A stretch of DNA of 64,000 nucleotides from Desulfurivibrio alkaliphilus AHT 2. GTDB taxonomy: Bacteria > Desulfobacterota > Desulfobulbia > Desulfobulbales > Desulfurivibrionaceae. Position 1 is the stretch's first letter, and each line of letters starts with the position of its first letter. The position numbers were made by a program, and so were the translations under genes. The stretch spans positions 186,001-250,000 of the forward strand of contig NC_014216.1 in NCBI RefSeq assembly GCF_000092205.1. The letters run 5' to 3'. Below are positions 15,417 to 22,768 of this stretch, piece by piece. The notes below the pieces were generated by a model. The model had not been told where the DNA came from. It searched no databases and saw only the letters and a program-made list of their open reading frames with translations.

Positions 15417-17605
15417 TACAGCTTGAACAGCAGGTCGCTGTAAGTCGGCACCGGCCACAGGTCCGCCGGCAGCAGCTCTTCCAGTTGGTCGACGTCTTCG
15501 CGCAGGCTGAGCATGGTGGGGATCACCTTGTCGCGGAAGGCGCTGGCCTGTTTGCCCACATCCTCAATGGCCCGAGCCTTCTGGGCCTCAGCTTCCAGTT
15601 TGTCCACCTTTTTGTCCACCGCCTCCAGCAGTTTGGAGATCTTCTCCAGCAGTTTCTTCTGCACGTTGCCATGCTTGCCGGCGGCACCGGCTGAAGCCCC
15701 CAGCACGCTGATATAGCGAATCACCGCCGGGATGTACTGGCGGCGGGTCATCTGCACGGCGGCCCGGGCCTCGATGTTAAGGTGCTTGGCGTACTGCTCC
15801 GAGTAAATCTCGTAGCGGGAATGCAGCTCTTCTTTGCTTAATACACTGTACTTGTCGAAAAGCTTGATGGTCTTCGGGGTAACCAGGGTCTTTAAGGCGT
15901 CAGCGGTGTTTTTGACGTTGGGCAGGCCCCGTTTTTGGGCCTCCACCACCCATTCGTCCGAGTAGTTGTTGCCGTTGAAGATGATCCGGCCGTGTTTGGC
16001 CATGGTTTCCTTGATCAGGGCCTGGATCTCTTTGTTGACATCCTTGGCCTTTTCCAACCGGCCGGCGATTTCGTCCAGGGCCTCGGCGGCGATGGTGTTC
16101 AGGGCCACGTTATGGCCGGAGATCGACTGGGAAGAGCCCACCATGCGGAACTCGAACTTGTTGCCGGTGAAGGCAAAGGGCGAGGTCCGGTTACGGTCGG
16201 TGTTGTCCTTGGGCAGGTCGGGCAGGGAGTCGACCCCGATTTTGACAAACTGGCAGCCTTCCGGCGAGCAGATCTTTTCCCCCTTGGCCAGTTTTTCCAG
16301 AATCTCGGTCAGTTCCTGACCCAGGAAGATGGAGATAATGGCCGGCGGCGCCTCGTTGGCCCCCAGGCGATGGTCGTTGCCGGAGCTGCCGCAGGTGGTC
16401 CGCATGATGTCGGCGTGTTCGTCCACCGCCTTGATCATGGCGCAGAGGAAGACCAGGAACTGGGCGTTGTCGCCGGGGGTCTGGCCGGGTTCCAGCAGGT
16501 TGATGCCGTCGTCGGTGGCCAGCGACCAGTTGTTGTGTTTGCCCGAACCGTTGACCCCGGCATAGGGCTTTTCGTGCAGCAGGCAGACCATGTTGTGGCG
16601 CAGGGCCACCTTCTGCATGGTCTCCATCACCAACTGGTTATGGTCGGCGGCGATATTGGTGGAGGTGAAGACCGGGGCCATTTCGTACTGGGCCGGGGCC
16701 ACTTCGTTGTGCTTGGTCTTGGAGGTGACCCCCATCTTCCAGAGTTCGGTGTCCAGGTCCTTCATGTAGGCCGAAACCCGGTCCTTGATCGCCCCGAAAT
16801 ACTGGTCTTCCAGCTCCTGGCCCTTGGGGGAGGGGGCGCCGAACAGGGTGCGGCCGCAGTTCATCATGTCCAGCCGCTTGCTGTAGTACTCCTTTTCCAC
16901 CAGGAAGTACTCCTGCTCCGCCCCCACGGTGGGGATTACCTTCTGCGACGTGCTGTTGCCCATAGCCCGCAGCACCCGCAAGGCCTGCCTGGAGACGGCG
17001 TTCATCGAGCGCAGCAGCGGGGTTTTCTTGTCCAGGGCCTCTCCTTTATAGGAGCAAAAGGCGGTGGGGATGCAGAGGGTGACGTTGCCGGCCCCATCTT
17101 CCTTCAGGAAGGCCGGTGAGGTGCAGTCCCAGGCGGTGTAGCCCCGGGCCTCGAAGGTTACCCGCAGGCCGCCGCTGGGGAAAGACGAGGCGTCGGGTTC
17201 GCCCTGGATCAACTGCTTGCCGGAAAATTCCATGATCACCGTCCCTTCCACGGAAGGGCTGATGAAGGAATCGTGCTTTTCGGCGGTGGCTCCGGTCAGG
17301 GGCTGAAACCAGTGGGTGTAGTGGGTGGCTCCCCGTTCAATGGCCCAATCCTTCATGGCGTTGGCCACCACTGCCGCCACGTCCGCCTGTAGGGAGGCGC
17401 CGGCGTTGATGGTGCGTTGCAGGGCCTTGTAGGTCTCTTTGGGCAGACGGGCCTTCATTACCTGGTCGCTGAAGACGTTGGCTCCAAAAAGTTCCGGGAC
17501 GGCGGCGCCGATGGTCTTGCCGCTGCGGGCCGGGCTGGAAGCCCCGTGGCCGTGGCAACAAACAGCATGATGAGCGCCTTTCTTGCAACAGGACGATGCG
17601 CACAT
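15416..17605 (-). CDS. glnN: Type III glutamine synthetase (GlnN)
   Basis: A 729-residue GSIII enzyme making glutamine from glutamate, ammonia and ATP in the cytoplasm. The length matches the roughly 75-kDa class rather than the 470-residue GSI. Visible motifs are [20 protein letters not shown] (metal-binding Glu), [39 protein letters not shown] and [20 protein letters not shown]. The C-terminal helical region ([20 protein letters not shown]) is typical of GSIII. The first 25 residues are unusually rich in Cys and His ([20 protein letters not shown]). GAGGAGG precedes the start. A consensus sigma-54 promoter about 100 bp upstream indicates nitrogen control. Confidence 0.96.
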   Translation of the reverse strand: MCASSCCKKGAHHAVCCHGHGASSPARSGKTIGAAVPELFGANVFSDQVMKARLPKETYKALQRTINAGASLQADVAAVVANAMKDWAIERGATHYTHWFQPLTGATAEKHDSFISPSVEGTVIMEFSGKQLIQGEPDASSFPSGGLRVTFEARGYTAWDCTSPAFLKEDGAGNVTLCIPTAFCSYKGEALDKKTPLLRSMNAVSRQALRVLRAMGNSTSQKVIPTVGAEQEYFLVEKEYYSKRLDMMNCGRTLFGAPSPKGQELEDQYFGAIKDRVSAYMKDLDTELWKMGVTSKTKHNEVAPAQYEMAPVFTSTNIAADHNQLVMETMQKVALRHNMVCLLHEKPYAGVNGSGKHNNWSLATDDGINLLEPGQTPGDNAQFLVFLCAMIKAVDEHADIMRTTCGSSGNDHRLGANEAPPAIISIFLGQELTEILEKLAKGEKICSPEGCQFVKIGVDSLPDLPKDNTDRNRTSPFAFTGNKFEFRMVGSSQSISGHNVALNTIAAEALDEIAGRLEKAKDVNKEIQALIKETMAKHGRIIFNGNNYSDEWVVEAQKRGLPNVKNTADALKTLVTPKTIKLFDKYSVLSKEELHSRYEIYSEQYAKHLNIEARAAVQMTRRQYIPAVIRYISVLGASAGAAGKHGNVQKKLLEKISKLLEAVDKKVDKLEAEAQKARAIEDVGKQASAFRDKVIPTMLSLREDVDQLEELLPADLWPVPTYSDLLFKL

Positions 17606-17704
17606 TGGAAATTCCTCCTCATAAAAATGGTTAATGGTCGGCTTGGGGTTGGTAACCGCTCACGCACCAAGTGGTTGAACCGGGTGCTTTGGTTACAATG
17701 CCTG

Positions 17705-17721
17705 AGCAAGAGCCGTGCCAG
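17705..17721 (-). promoter_or_regulatory. Sigma-54 (RpoN) promoter of glnN
   Basis: On the minus strand, CTGGCACGGCTCTTGCT matches the RpoN consensus YTGGCACGRNNNTTGCW at every defined position, with the GG and GC elements at correct spacing. The predicted start leaves a leader of about 90 bases before glnN. An NtrC-like activator would be needed; no clear activator site was assigned. Confidence 0.85.
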
Positions 17722-17823
17722 CAATGGTTTCAGGGTTGGAGTATAGTTGTTACTGCTTGATTAAACAGCCTTTTTACTTATTGTTGCGCCGCTGGGTGGC
17801 GCCGCAGTCACCGGGGATGAAAT

Positions 17824-17866
17824 TTACAAATTTGTAATATGTCGCCGGCTGGCTGACAATTTTGTC
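17824..17866. promoter_or_regulatory. Two dyads upstream of the Rrf2 gene
   Basis: The first is a perfect 14-bp palindrome, TTACAAATTTGTAA, at 17824-17837. The second is GACAA-TT-TTGTC at 17855-17866. Their centres are 30 bp apart, about three helical turns, in the 385-bp gap between the divergent glnN and Rrf2 genes. They could be operators for the Rrf2 protein or a global regulator. Apart from these and the sigma-54 site, the gap shows no gene. Confidence 0.4.
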
Positions 17867-17990
17867 GTATCGGTTATTTCTCTTTTTTCTTTCGCTAAAC
17901 TAGCGGGAAGACCGGCAGTTGTCAACGAATGGTAAGTGAGAACAAAAAATACTGGACAGCGGCTTCAAAAGAGGATAAAAAAGGTCCACT

Positions 17991-18383
17991 ATGCAGATTA
18001 CCCGAGCCACCGATTATGCCATTCGTTGCGTTTACTGCCTGGCCCGGCATCCCGGTGAGTTGTGGATGATCGACGATATTGCCCGGGAAATGGAGATTCC
18101 CAACAGTTTTTTGGCCAAGATTCTGCAAAAACTGGCCCGGGCGCAGATCGTCGAGTCGCAGCGGGGGGTCAGGGGCGGTTTTCGCCTGGCTCGCGCCCCG
18201 GAAGAGATCAGCCTCCATGACGTGGTGGTGGCCACCGAGGGTCCGGTGGCGATGAATGTATGCACCCTGGAAGGAGAGCGTTGCGACCGGGTTGAAAAAT
18301 GCCGGGTGCATCCGGTCTGGGTGACCATTCGTCAAGAGGTGGAGGAAGCACTGCAGAAAAGAAAATTTGCCGACTTTTTGTAA
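17991..18383 (+). CDS. Rrf2-family transcriptional regulator, probable Fe-S sensor
   Basis: A 130-residue Rrf2 protein. The winged helix spans residues 1-75 (MQITRATDYAIRCVYCLARH, then MEIPNSFLAKILQKLARAQI and GVRGGFRLAR). A cysteine cluster follows, C-x6-C-x5-C in NVCTLEGERCDRVEKCRVHP, as in IscR/NsrR-type proteins that hold a [2Fe-2S] or [4Fe-4S] cluster and respond to iron-sulfur status, NO or oxygen. It lies directly upstream of the cbb3 oxidase operon, which it may control. Two dyads at 17824-17866 are candidate operators. Which signal it senses cannot be read from sequence. Confidence 0.92.
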   Translation: MQITRATDYAIRCVYCLARHPGELWMIDDIAREMEIPNSFLAKILQKLARAQIVESQRGVRGGFRLARAPEEISLHDVVVATEGPVAMNVCTLEGERCDRVEKCRVHPVWVTIRQEVEEALQKRKFADFL

Positions 18384-18397
18384 GGGCGTTTTTTTGG

Positions 18398-18434
18398 GGC
18401 CCAAAACAGGACGTAAAATGTCTTGTTTTGGGCC
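18398..18434 (+). other. Strong hairpin between the Rrf2 gene and ccoN
   Basis: GGCCCAAAACAGGAC and GTCTTGTTTTGGGCC form a 15-bp stem with one G-U pair around a 7-base loop, 14 bp after the Rrf2 stop. A T run precedes it instead of following it on the plus strand, so it is not a standard terminator. It may be an mRNA processing or stability element or a regulator site in the cco leader. Confidence 0.5.
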
Positions 18435-18550
18435 TTGGTGGATTATTTAGTATTAGGTTTTAGGCGCCGGCTTGTGGTATTTTTGGGTCTTAGTCGGTCC
18501 GGGTAGGAGAGAAGTCTTTTGGCACGTAATTAGGGCAATAAGGAGGGAGT

Positions 18551-19954
18551 ATGGACAGACCTGCGTACAATTACGACATCGTCAAGCACTTTGTCCACTG
18601 GAGCATCCTATGGGGTGCGGTGTCGGTGCTGGTCGGGGTGATCATCTCTTTTCAACTGGTGATGCCCCAGTTGAATTTTGGTGAGTACCTCAGTTACGGC
18701 CGCCTGCGGCCGGTTCACACCAATGCCGGCATCTTCGGCTTTGCCGTGGGGGGCTTTTTCGCCCTCTTTTACTACATGGTGCAACGCCTTTGCCGGGTGC
18801 CCATCTGGAGCAACGGCTTGGCCCGTTTCCAGCTCTGGCTGTTCAATATCATCATCGTGCTCTCGGCGGTGACCCTGCTTTTGGGTTTTTCTCAGAGCAA
18901 GGAATACCACGAGATGGAGTGGCCCATCGACATTCTGATTGCCGTGCTCTGGGTGGGTTTTACCATCAACATTTTAATGACCATTTTCAAGCGCCGCGAG
19001 CCGCAGATGTACATTTCGCTGTGGTTCATGATGGCGGCGCTGATCGGGGTGGCGGTGCTCTTTGTGGTCAACGGCCTGTCGGTGCCGGTGACCCTGTTTA
19101 AATCCTACTCCGCCTTTGCCGGTACCAACGACGCCAACGTGCAGTGGTGGTACGGGCATAATGCCGTGGCCATGGTGCTCACCGTGCCGCCGCTGGCCGT
19201 CTTTTACTACTTTTTGCCCAAGTCCACCGGGGTGCCGATATACAGCCACCGGCTGGGCATTGTCGCTTTCTGGTCGCTGATCTTCATGTACCTCTGGACC
19301 GGCGCCCACCATCTGCTCTGGACCCCCATTCCCGACTGGGTGCAGACCCTGGCCATGGCCTTTTCCATCATGCTGATTGCTCCCTCCTGGGGTTCGGTGA
19401 TCAACGGTTACCTGTCCATGAACGGCCAGTGGCACCAGATGCGGGAAAATTACCTGGTCAAATTTTTTATCCTGGCCATCACCTTCTATGGCCTGCAGAC
19501 CCTGCAGGGGCCGATGCAGGCGGTTCGCAGCTTCTCCGGTTTTATCCACTACACCGAGTGGATCCCCGGCCATGTCCACATGGGCACCATGGGCTGGATC
19601 ACCCTGCTGATCTGCGGCGCTTTTTATTACCTGGCGCCACGGTTGTACGGGCGCGAGTTGTACAGTATTCCCCTGGCCAATCTCCACTTCTGGCTGGTGC
19701 TTATCGGCCAGCTTATCTACTCGGTGAGCATGTGGATCGCCGGGGTGGTGCAGGCCTCCATGTGGCACAGCCTTAATGATGACGGCTCCCTCACCTATAC
19801 CTTCGTGGATTCGCTGCTGGCCATGTACCCCTACTGGTGGATCAGAGGCCTGGGCGGCGTGATCTATCTGTTGGGAATCGGAGTTTTTGTCTACAATATC
19901 GCGATGACGGCCCGGGGGGCGCAAACCCCGCAACAGGCCGCGCAGCAGGCATAA
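18551..19954 (+). CDS. ccoN: cbb3-type cytochrome c oxidase subunit I (CcoN)
   Basis: A 467-residue integral membrane protein with about 12 helices, the catalytic subunit reducing O2 at the heme b3-CuB centre. Ligand regions are visible: RPVHTNAGIFGF (low-spin heme b His), WWYGHNAVAMVLTVPPLAVFYYF (CuB His and helix), GAHHLLWTPIPDW (CuB His pair) and IPGHVHMGTMGW (heme b3 and b His). AAGGAGGGAGT precedes the ATG. It is the first gene of the cco cluster and is followed 14 bp later by the ccoO fusion. cbb3 enzymes are high-affinity oxidases used at low oxygen. Confidence 0.97.
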   Translation: MDRPAYNYDIVKHFVHWSILWGAVSVLVGVIISFQLVMPQLNFGEYLSYGRLRPVHTNAGIFGFAVGGFFALFYYMVQRLCRVPIWSNGLARFQLWLFNIIIVLSAVTLLLGFSQSKEYHEMEWPIDILIAVLWVGFTINILMTIFKRREPQMYISLWFMMAALIGVAVLFVVNGLSVPVTLFKSYSAFAGTNDANVQWWYGHNAVAMVLTVPPLAVFYYFLPKSTGVPIYSHRLGIVAFWSLIFMYLWTGAHHLLWTPIPDWVQTLAMAFSIMLIAPSWGSVINGYLSMNGQWHQMRENYLVKFFILAITFYGLQTLQGPMQAVRSFSGFIHYTEWIPGHVHMGTMGWITLLICGAFYYLAPRLYGRELYSIPLANLHFWLVLIGQLIYSVSMWIAGVVQASMWHSLNDDGSLTYTFVDSLLAMYPYWWIRGLGGVIYLLGIGVFVYNIAMTARGAQTPQQAAQQA

Positions 19955-19968
19955 AGGAGGCCCTGGCT

Positions 19969-20835
19969 ATGTGGGAAAGAAATCCGGTAATCTTTTTGCT
20001 GCTGGCAACGGCGGTGATCATGGTGGGCACCATCGTCACCATGGTGCTGCCCTTTGCCTACGTTAACACCGAGCGGGACGCCATCGAATCGGTGGTGCCC
20101 TACACCGCCCTGGAACTGGCCGGGCGCGATGTGTACATCAAGGAAGGGTGCAACAACTGCCATACCCAGACGGTACGCCCCCTGGTGGCCGAGGTAATCC
20201 GCTACGGCGATTACTCCAAGTCCGGTGAGTTCGTCTACGACCGGCCCCATCTCTGGGGCTCGCGCCGTACCGGCCCGGATCTGGCCCGGATTGGCGGCAA
20301 GTACCCGGATCAGTGGCACTACGAGCACATGCGCAACCCCGCGGGCATGGTGCCGGGGAGCAACATGCCGCCCTACGCTTTTCTCGATAACCGCTCCGTG
20401 GACCCGGAGTTGACCCGTCGCAAGATGGATGTGCTGGGCTTCCCGTACACGGAAGAGGAAATCCGGGCCCTTGCCGGCAAGACCGACATGGATGCCATGG
20501 TCGCCTATATGCAGAAGCTGGGCAGTGATATTCCCTGGCGGGAGCAGCAGCGGGTGGCGTTGGTGGGTGAACTGGAGAATCCTTTCAGCGGTGACGCTGC
20601 CGCCATTGCCGAGGGCCGGGAGTTGTACGATCGCAACTGTGCCGCCTGTCACGGCAGTGGCCTGCGCGGTGGTTTTGCCGCCTCGTTGGACCGGTTGCAT
20701 TACCCCGAGGAGGTCTTTTTCCGGATTATCCATGATGGTATCCAGCCTTTGAACATGCCCTCTTTCGCCGGCATGGGCAGTGAGCGGATCTGGAAGATCG
20801 TCACCTATATCGACAGCGAACAGGTGGCGCCATGA
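19969..20835 (+). CDS. ccoO: CcoO fused to a CcoP-type cytochrome c domain
   Basis: A 288-residue protein. Residues 8-30 form the single N-terminal membrane anchor. C61-N-N-C64-H65 is the heme c site of CcoO, followed by the family sequence HLWGSRRTGPDLARIGGKYP and MPPYAFL (Met ligand). CcoO normally ends near residue 200. Here the chain continues into a second class I cytochrome domain with C224-A-A-C227-H228 and NMPSFAG (Met ligand), which resembles the distal heme domain of CcoP. AAGGAGG precedes the start at 19969. Its stop overlaps ccoQ. The fusion, with the separate CcoP-like anchor encoded downstream, implies two rather than three c hemes in the complex. Confidence 0.92.
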   Translation: MWERNPVIFLLLATAVIMVGTIVTMVLPFAYVNTERDAIESVVPYTALELAGRDVYIKEGCNNCHTQTVRPLVAEVIRYGDYSKSGEFVYDRPHLWGSRRTGPDLARIGGKYPDQWHYEHMRNPAGMVPGSNMPPYAFLDNRSVDPELTRRKMDVLGFPYTEEEIRALAGKTDMDAMVAYMQKLGSDIPWREQQRVALVGELENPFSGDAAAIAEGRELYDRNCAACHGSGLRGGFAASLDRLHYPEEVFFRIIHDGIQPLNMPSFAGMGSERIWKIVTYIDSEQVAP

Positions 20836-21011
20836 CCTGGGCCGGTATGGTCTATCTGCTGATGACCATCGGCATGTTTGCCGTTTTCGCCGCCATTGTG
20901 ATCTGGACCTTCAGCGGCAAACGCAAGGAGCGGCTGGAGGCACCCAGGGAGCGGATGCTGGAACCGGACGAAAGGTCGGCCGAAAAGTCGGCTGACAAGG
21001 AGGAAAAATAA
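20832..21011 (+). CDS. ccoQ: CcoQ-like small cbb3 subunit
   Basis: A 59-residue protein with one membrane helix (residues 5-25, GMVYLLMTIGMFAVFAAIVI). The helix is followed by WTFSGKRKERLEAPRERML, the usual CcoQ/FixQ pattern after the helix, and a charged tail. The ATG overlaps the stop of the preceding gene (ATGA), and its TAA overlaps the next ATG, indicating translational coupling. CcoQ stabilises the cbb3 complex. Confidence 0.85.
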   Translation: MTWAGMVYLLMTIGMFAVFAAIVIWTFSGKRKERLEAPRERMLEPDERSAEKSADKEEK

Positions 21012-21223
21012 TGATGAGCGAGCATAATTCAGCCCCCCAGGCGGGGCCGCACAGTGACGGAATCAAGGAAGGGCACGCCCCGCTACCGGGTTACTACAAG
21101 CTGCTGTTCGGCGGCCTGGTGGTCTGGGCGGTGCTGTTCATGGGCTATTTTTTGTCTACCGGCTGGAGTTCCGCGGAATATTTCGAGCGCAAGATGGCCG
21201 AGCACCAGGAATCCATCCGTTAA
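21011..21223 (+). CDS. Stand-alone CcoP N-terminal anchor (FixP_N-like)
   Basis: A 70-residue protein without a heme motif. Residues 15-30 (HSDGIKEGHAPLPGYYKLLF) match the start of CcoP/FixP, where a conserved DGI..-(N/A)PLP.WW segment precedes the membrane helix. The helix is LFGGLVVWAVLFMGYFLSTG. The chain ends at SSAEYFERKMAEHQESIR, just where CcoP would continue into its cytochrome domains. ATG starts exist at 21011 and 21014. Together with the heme domain fused to CcoO it looks like a CcoP divided into two polypeptides. Confidence 0.75.
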   Translation: MMSEHNSAPQAGPHSDGIKEGHAPLPGYYKLLFGGLVVWAVLFMGYFLSTGWSSAEYFERKMAEHQESIR

Positions 21224-21226
21224 TCA

Positions 21227-22018
21227 ATGATTCGGCCCTGGCGGCGCGCCGTTCAATGGCTGGGCGCCCTGCTTTTTTTCAGCCTGCCTTTTGGGCGCTG
21301 GCAGGGCGAAAGCCTGCTGCGGCTGGATGTTCCCGGCTGGACCCTCTATCTGCCGGGCCGGCAGTTGGGGGTCCAGGAATTTTACCTGGTGGTGCCGGCG
21401 CTGCTGGCCCTGATCTTTTTGTTTTTGCTGGTGGCCAGGTTTCTGGGCCGGGTCTGGTGCGGTTGGCTCTGCCCCCAGACCTGGCTCAACAACCTGGTGG
21501 AATGGCTGGCCCGGGGGCTGAAGTTGCGGGTTGACCCCTGGCGCATCGGCGGCGCCTGGTGGCGCCTGGCCCTGCTGCACCTGATCGGGCTGCTTTTTGC
21601 CCTGTGGTGCGGCGCCACCCTGGTCTGGTATTTCGTGCCGCCGGAGCTTTACTGGCAGCGCCTGCTGGCCGGCGAACCCGGCCCCTGGGCCCCGGGATTC
21701 ACCCTGGCGCTGGCGGCGCTGATTTACCTGGATGCCCTGTTTGTCCGGCGCTTGGCCTGTCGGGAGTTTTGCCCCTATGGCCGCTTTCAGGTCATCCTGC
21801 TGGGTAAAAACACCCTTACCCTGGGGCTGACCGCCGACCATGCCGAGCGCTGCCTGGACTGCCGGGCCTGTGTCCGGGCCTGCCCCATGGGGATCGATAT
21901 CCGCCGGGGCTACCAGGTGGAATGCATCAACTGCGGCAACTGCCGGGACGCCTGCCGCCGGGTCATGGCCAAAGCCCAGCCGGGCCGACCGGCCCTGATC
22001 GCTTATCGCTTCGGGTAA
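21227..22018 (+). CDS. ccoG: CcoG-like 4Fe-4S membrane protein, short form
   Basis: A 263-residue polyferredoxin-type membrane protein. At least four helices lie in residues 10-185, with GRVWCGWLCPQTW and CREFCPYGRFQVILL, the NapH/CcoG (Fer4_5) signature. Two 4Fe-4S motifs follow: CLDCRACVRACPMGIDIRRG and CINCGNCRDACRRVM. CcoG/RdxA is a cupric reductase supporting CuB assembly of cbb3. Typical CcoG has about 460-480 residues with a C-terminal periplasmic Ig-like domain; that part is absent here. The gene starts 3 bp after the CcoP-anchor stop. A family B repeat follows. Confidence 0.88.
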   Translation: MIRPWRRAVQWLGALLFFSLPFGRWQGESLLRLDVPGWTLYLPGRQLGVQEFYLVVPALLALIFLFLLVARFLGRVWCGWLCPQTWLNNLVEWLARGLKLRVDPWRIGGAWWRLALLHLIGLLFALWCGATLVWYFVPPELYWQRLLAGEPGPWAPGFTLALAALIYLDALFVRRLACREFCPYGRFQVILLGKNTLTLGLTADHAERCLDCRACVRACPMGIDIRRGYQVECINCGNCRDACRRVMAKAQPGRPALIAYRFG

Positions 22019-22057
22019 GCAATCAGGGGGTGCCCCCGGGGCAACGCCCGAATCGCC

Positions 22058-22221
22058 CGGGAACTGGACGGGGGCCGCGAAACCCGGTAGCGACGGGTTC
22101 GCCCGCCGCCGGGCGCATGGACGCGCAGGAGGCGGCGGGCGCCTCGGAGGCCGACAGGATGTCGGCCGAGAATGAGTCGCTACCGGGTTTCGCGGCCCCC
22201 ACCCCGGTGCAACAACCAATG
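22058..22221. repeat. Repeat family B, copy 1
   Basis: The core at 22070-22200 is bounded by a 25-bp perfect inverted repeat (22070-22094 and 22176-22200, beginning GGGGGCCGCGAAACCCGG). Inside is a smaller hairpin, GCCGACAGGATGTCGGC. The flanks GGGAACTGGAC and ACCCCGGTGCAACAACC are shared, in opposite orientation, with the copy at 37026-37218. It lies between ccoG and ccoH, the only large gap in that operon. Confidence 0.9.
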
Positions 22222-22255
22222 ACTTTACCGTAAATTTTTTATGGAGGACCCAATC

Positions 22256-22768
22256 ATGCCTCAGCAAATATCCCGGGTCGATTCACCGCCGGTGTCGATT
22301 TACCGCTGGCCGTTGATGCTGGGCGGCCTCTTTCTATCCTTTCTGCTCTTCAGCTCCTGGTCCATCATCCAGGCCGGAGCCAAGGGCAGCCCGGTGGTGG
22401 ACCCCGATTATTACGCCAGCGGCCAGGCCTACCATAATGATGAACGGGCCTGGCGGGCCGCCGCCGAAGCCGGCTGGCGGCTGTGGTTGAGCAAAGAAGA
22501 TGAAGAGCTGCGGGTGCGCCTGGTGGATGGCGCCGGGCAGCCGATAAGCGGCGGCGAGGTGACGCTGCGCGTCGCCCGCCGGGCCGCCGGCAACCCGGCG
22601 CTTTGGCAAGTGGAGTTGTCGGAGGTCAGCCCGGGGGTTTACCGGGCCATGGCGGCTGAATTGCCGGCAGGAGCGGTGGAGATGGTGTTGACGGCGGCCA
22701 CTGCCGAGGCTGAACTGCAGCGGCGCTTTAAGGTGGTATCCGGGCCATGGCAGGAGTTGGCGCTCTGA
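22256..22768 (+). CDS. ccoH: FixH/CcoH-family cbb3 maturation protein
   Basis: A 170-residue protein with a single N-terminal membrane helix (residues 16-37, RWPLMLGGLFLSFLLFSSWS). A periplasmic part follows with the family hallmark VVDPDYYASGQAYHND at about residues 46-61 and an immunoglobulin-like beta domain (EELRVRLVDGAGQPISGGEV). TGGAGG lies before ATG 22256; an in-frame ATG at 22241 overlaps this site and is rejected. CcoH acts with CcoI in assembly of the oxidase. Its end overlaps ccoI by 22 bases. Confidence 0.9.
   Translation: MPQQISRVDSPPVSIYRWPLMLGGLFLSFLLFSSWSIIQAGAKGSPVVDPDYYASGQAYHNDERAWRAAAEAGWRLWLSKEDEELRVRLVDGAGQPISGGEVTLRVARRAAGNPALWQVELSEVSPGVYRAMAAELPAGAVEMVLTAATAEAELQRRFKVVSGPWQELAL

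Noticed and set aside
15935-17119. A 394-codon open frame on the plus strand.
   Set aside because: It is antisense to glnN, whose family motifs are intact.
18398-18434. The cco leader hairpin as a Rho-independent terminator.
   Set aside because: No T run follows the stem on the plus strand, and the minus strand would have an A run.
18519-18536. A sigma-54 site before ccoN (TTGGCACGTAATTAGGGC).
   Set aside because: The GG element is present but the TTGC element at the required spacing is absent.
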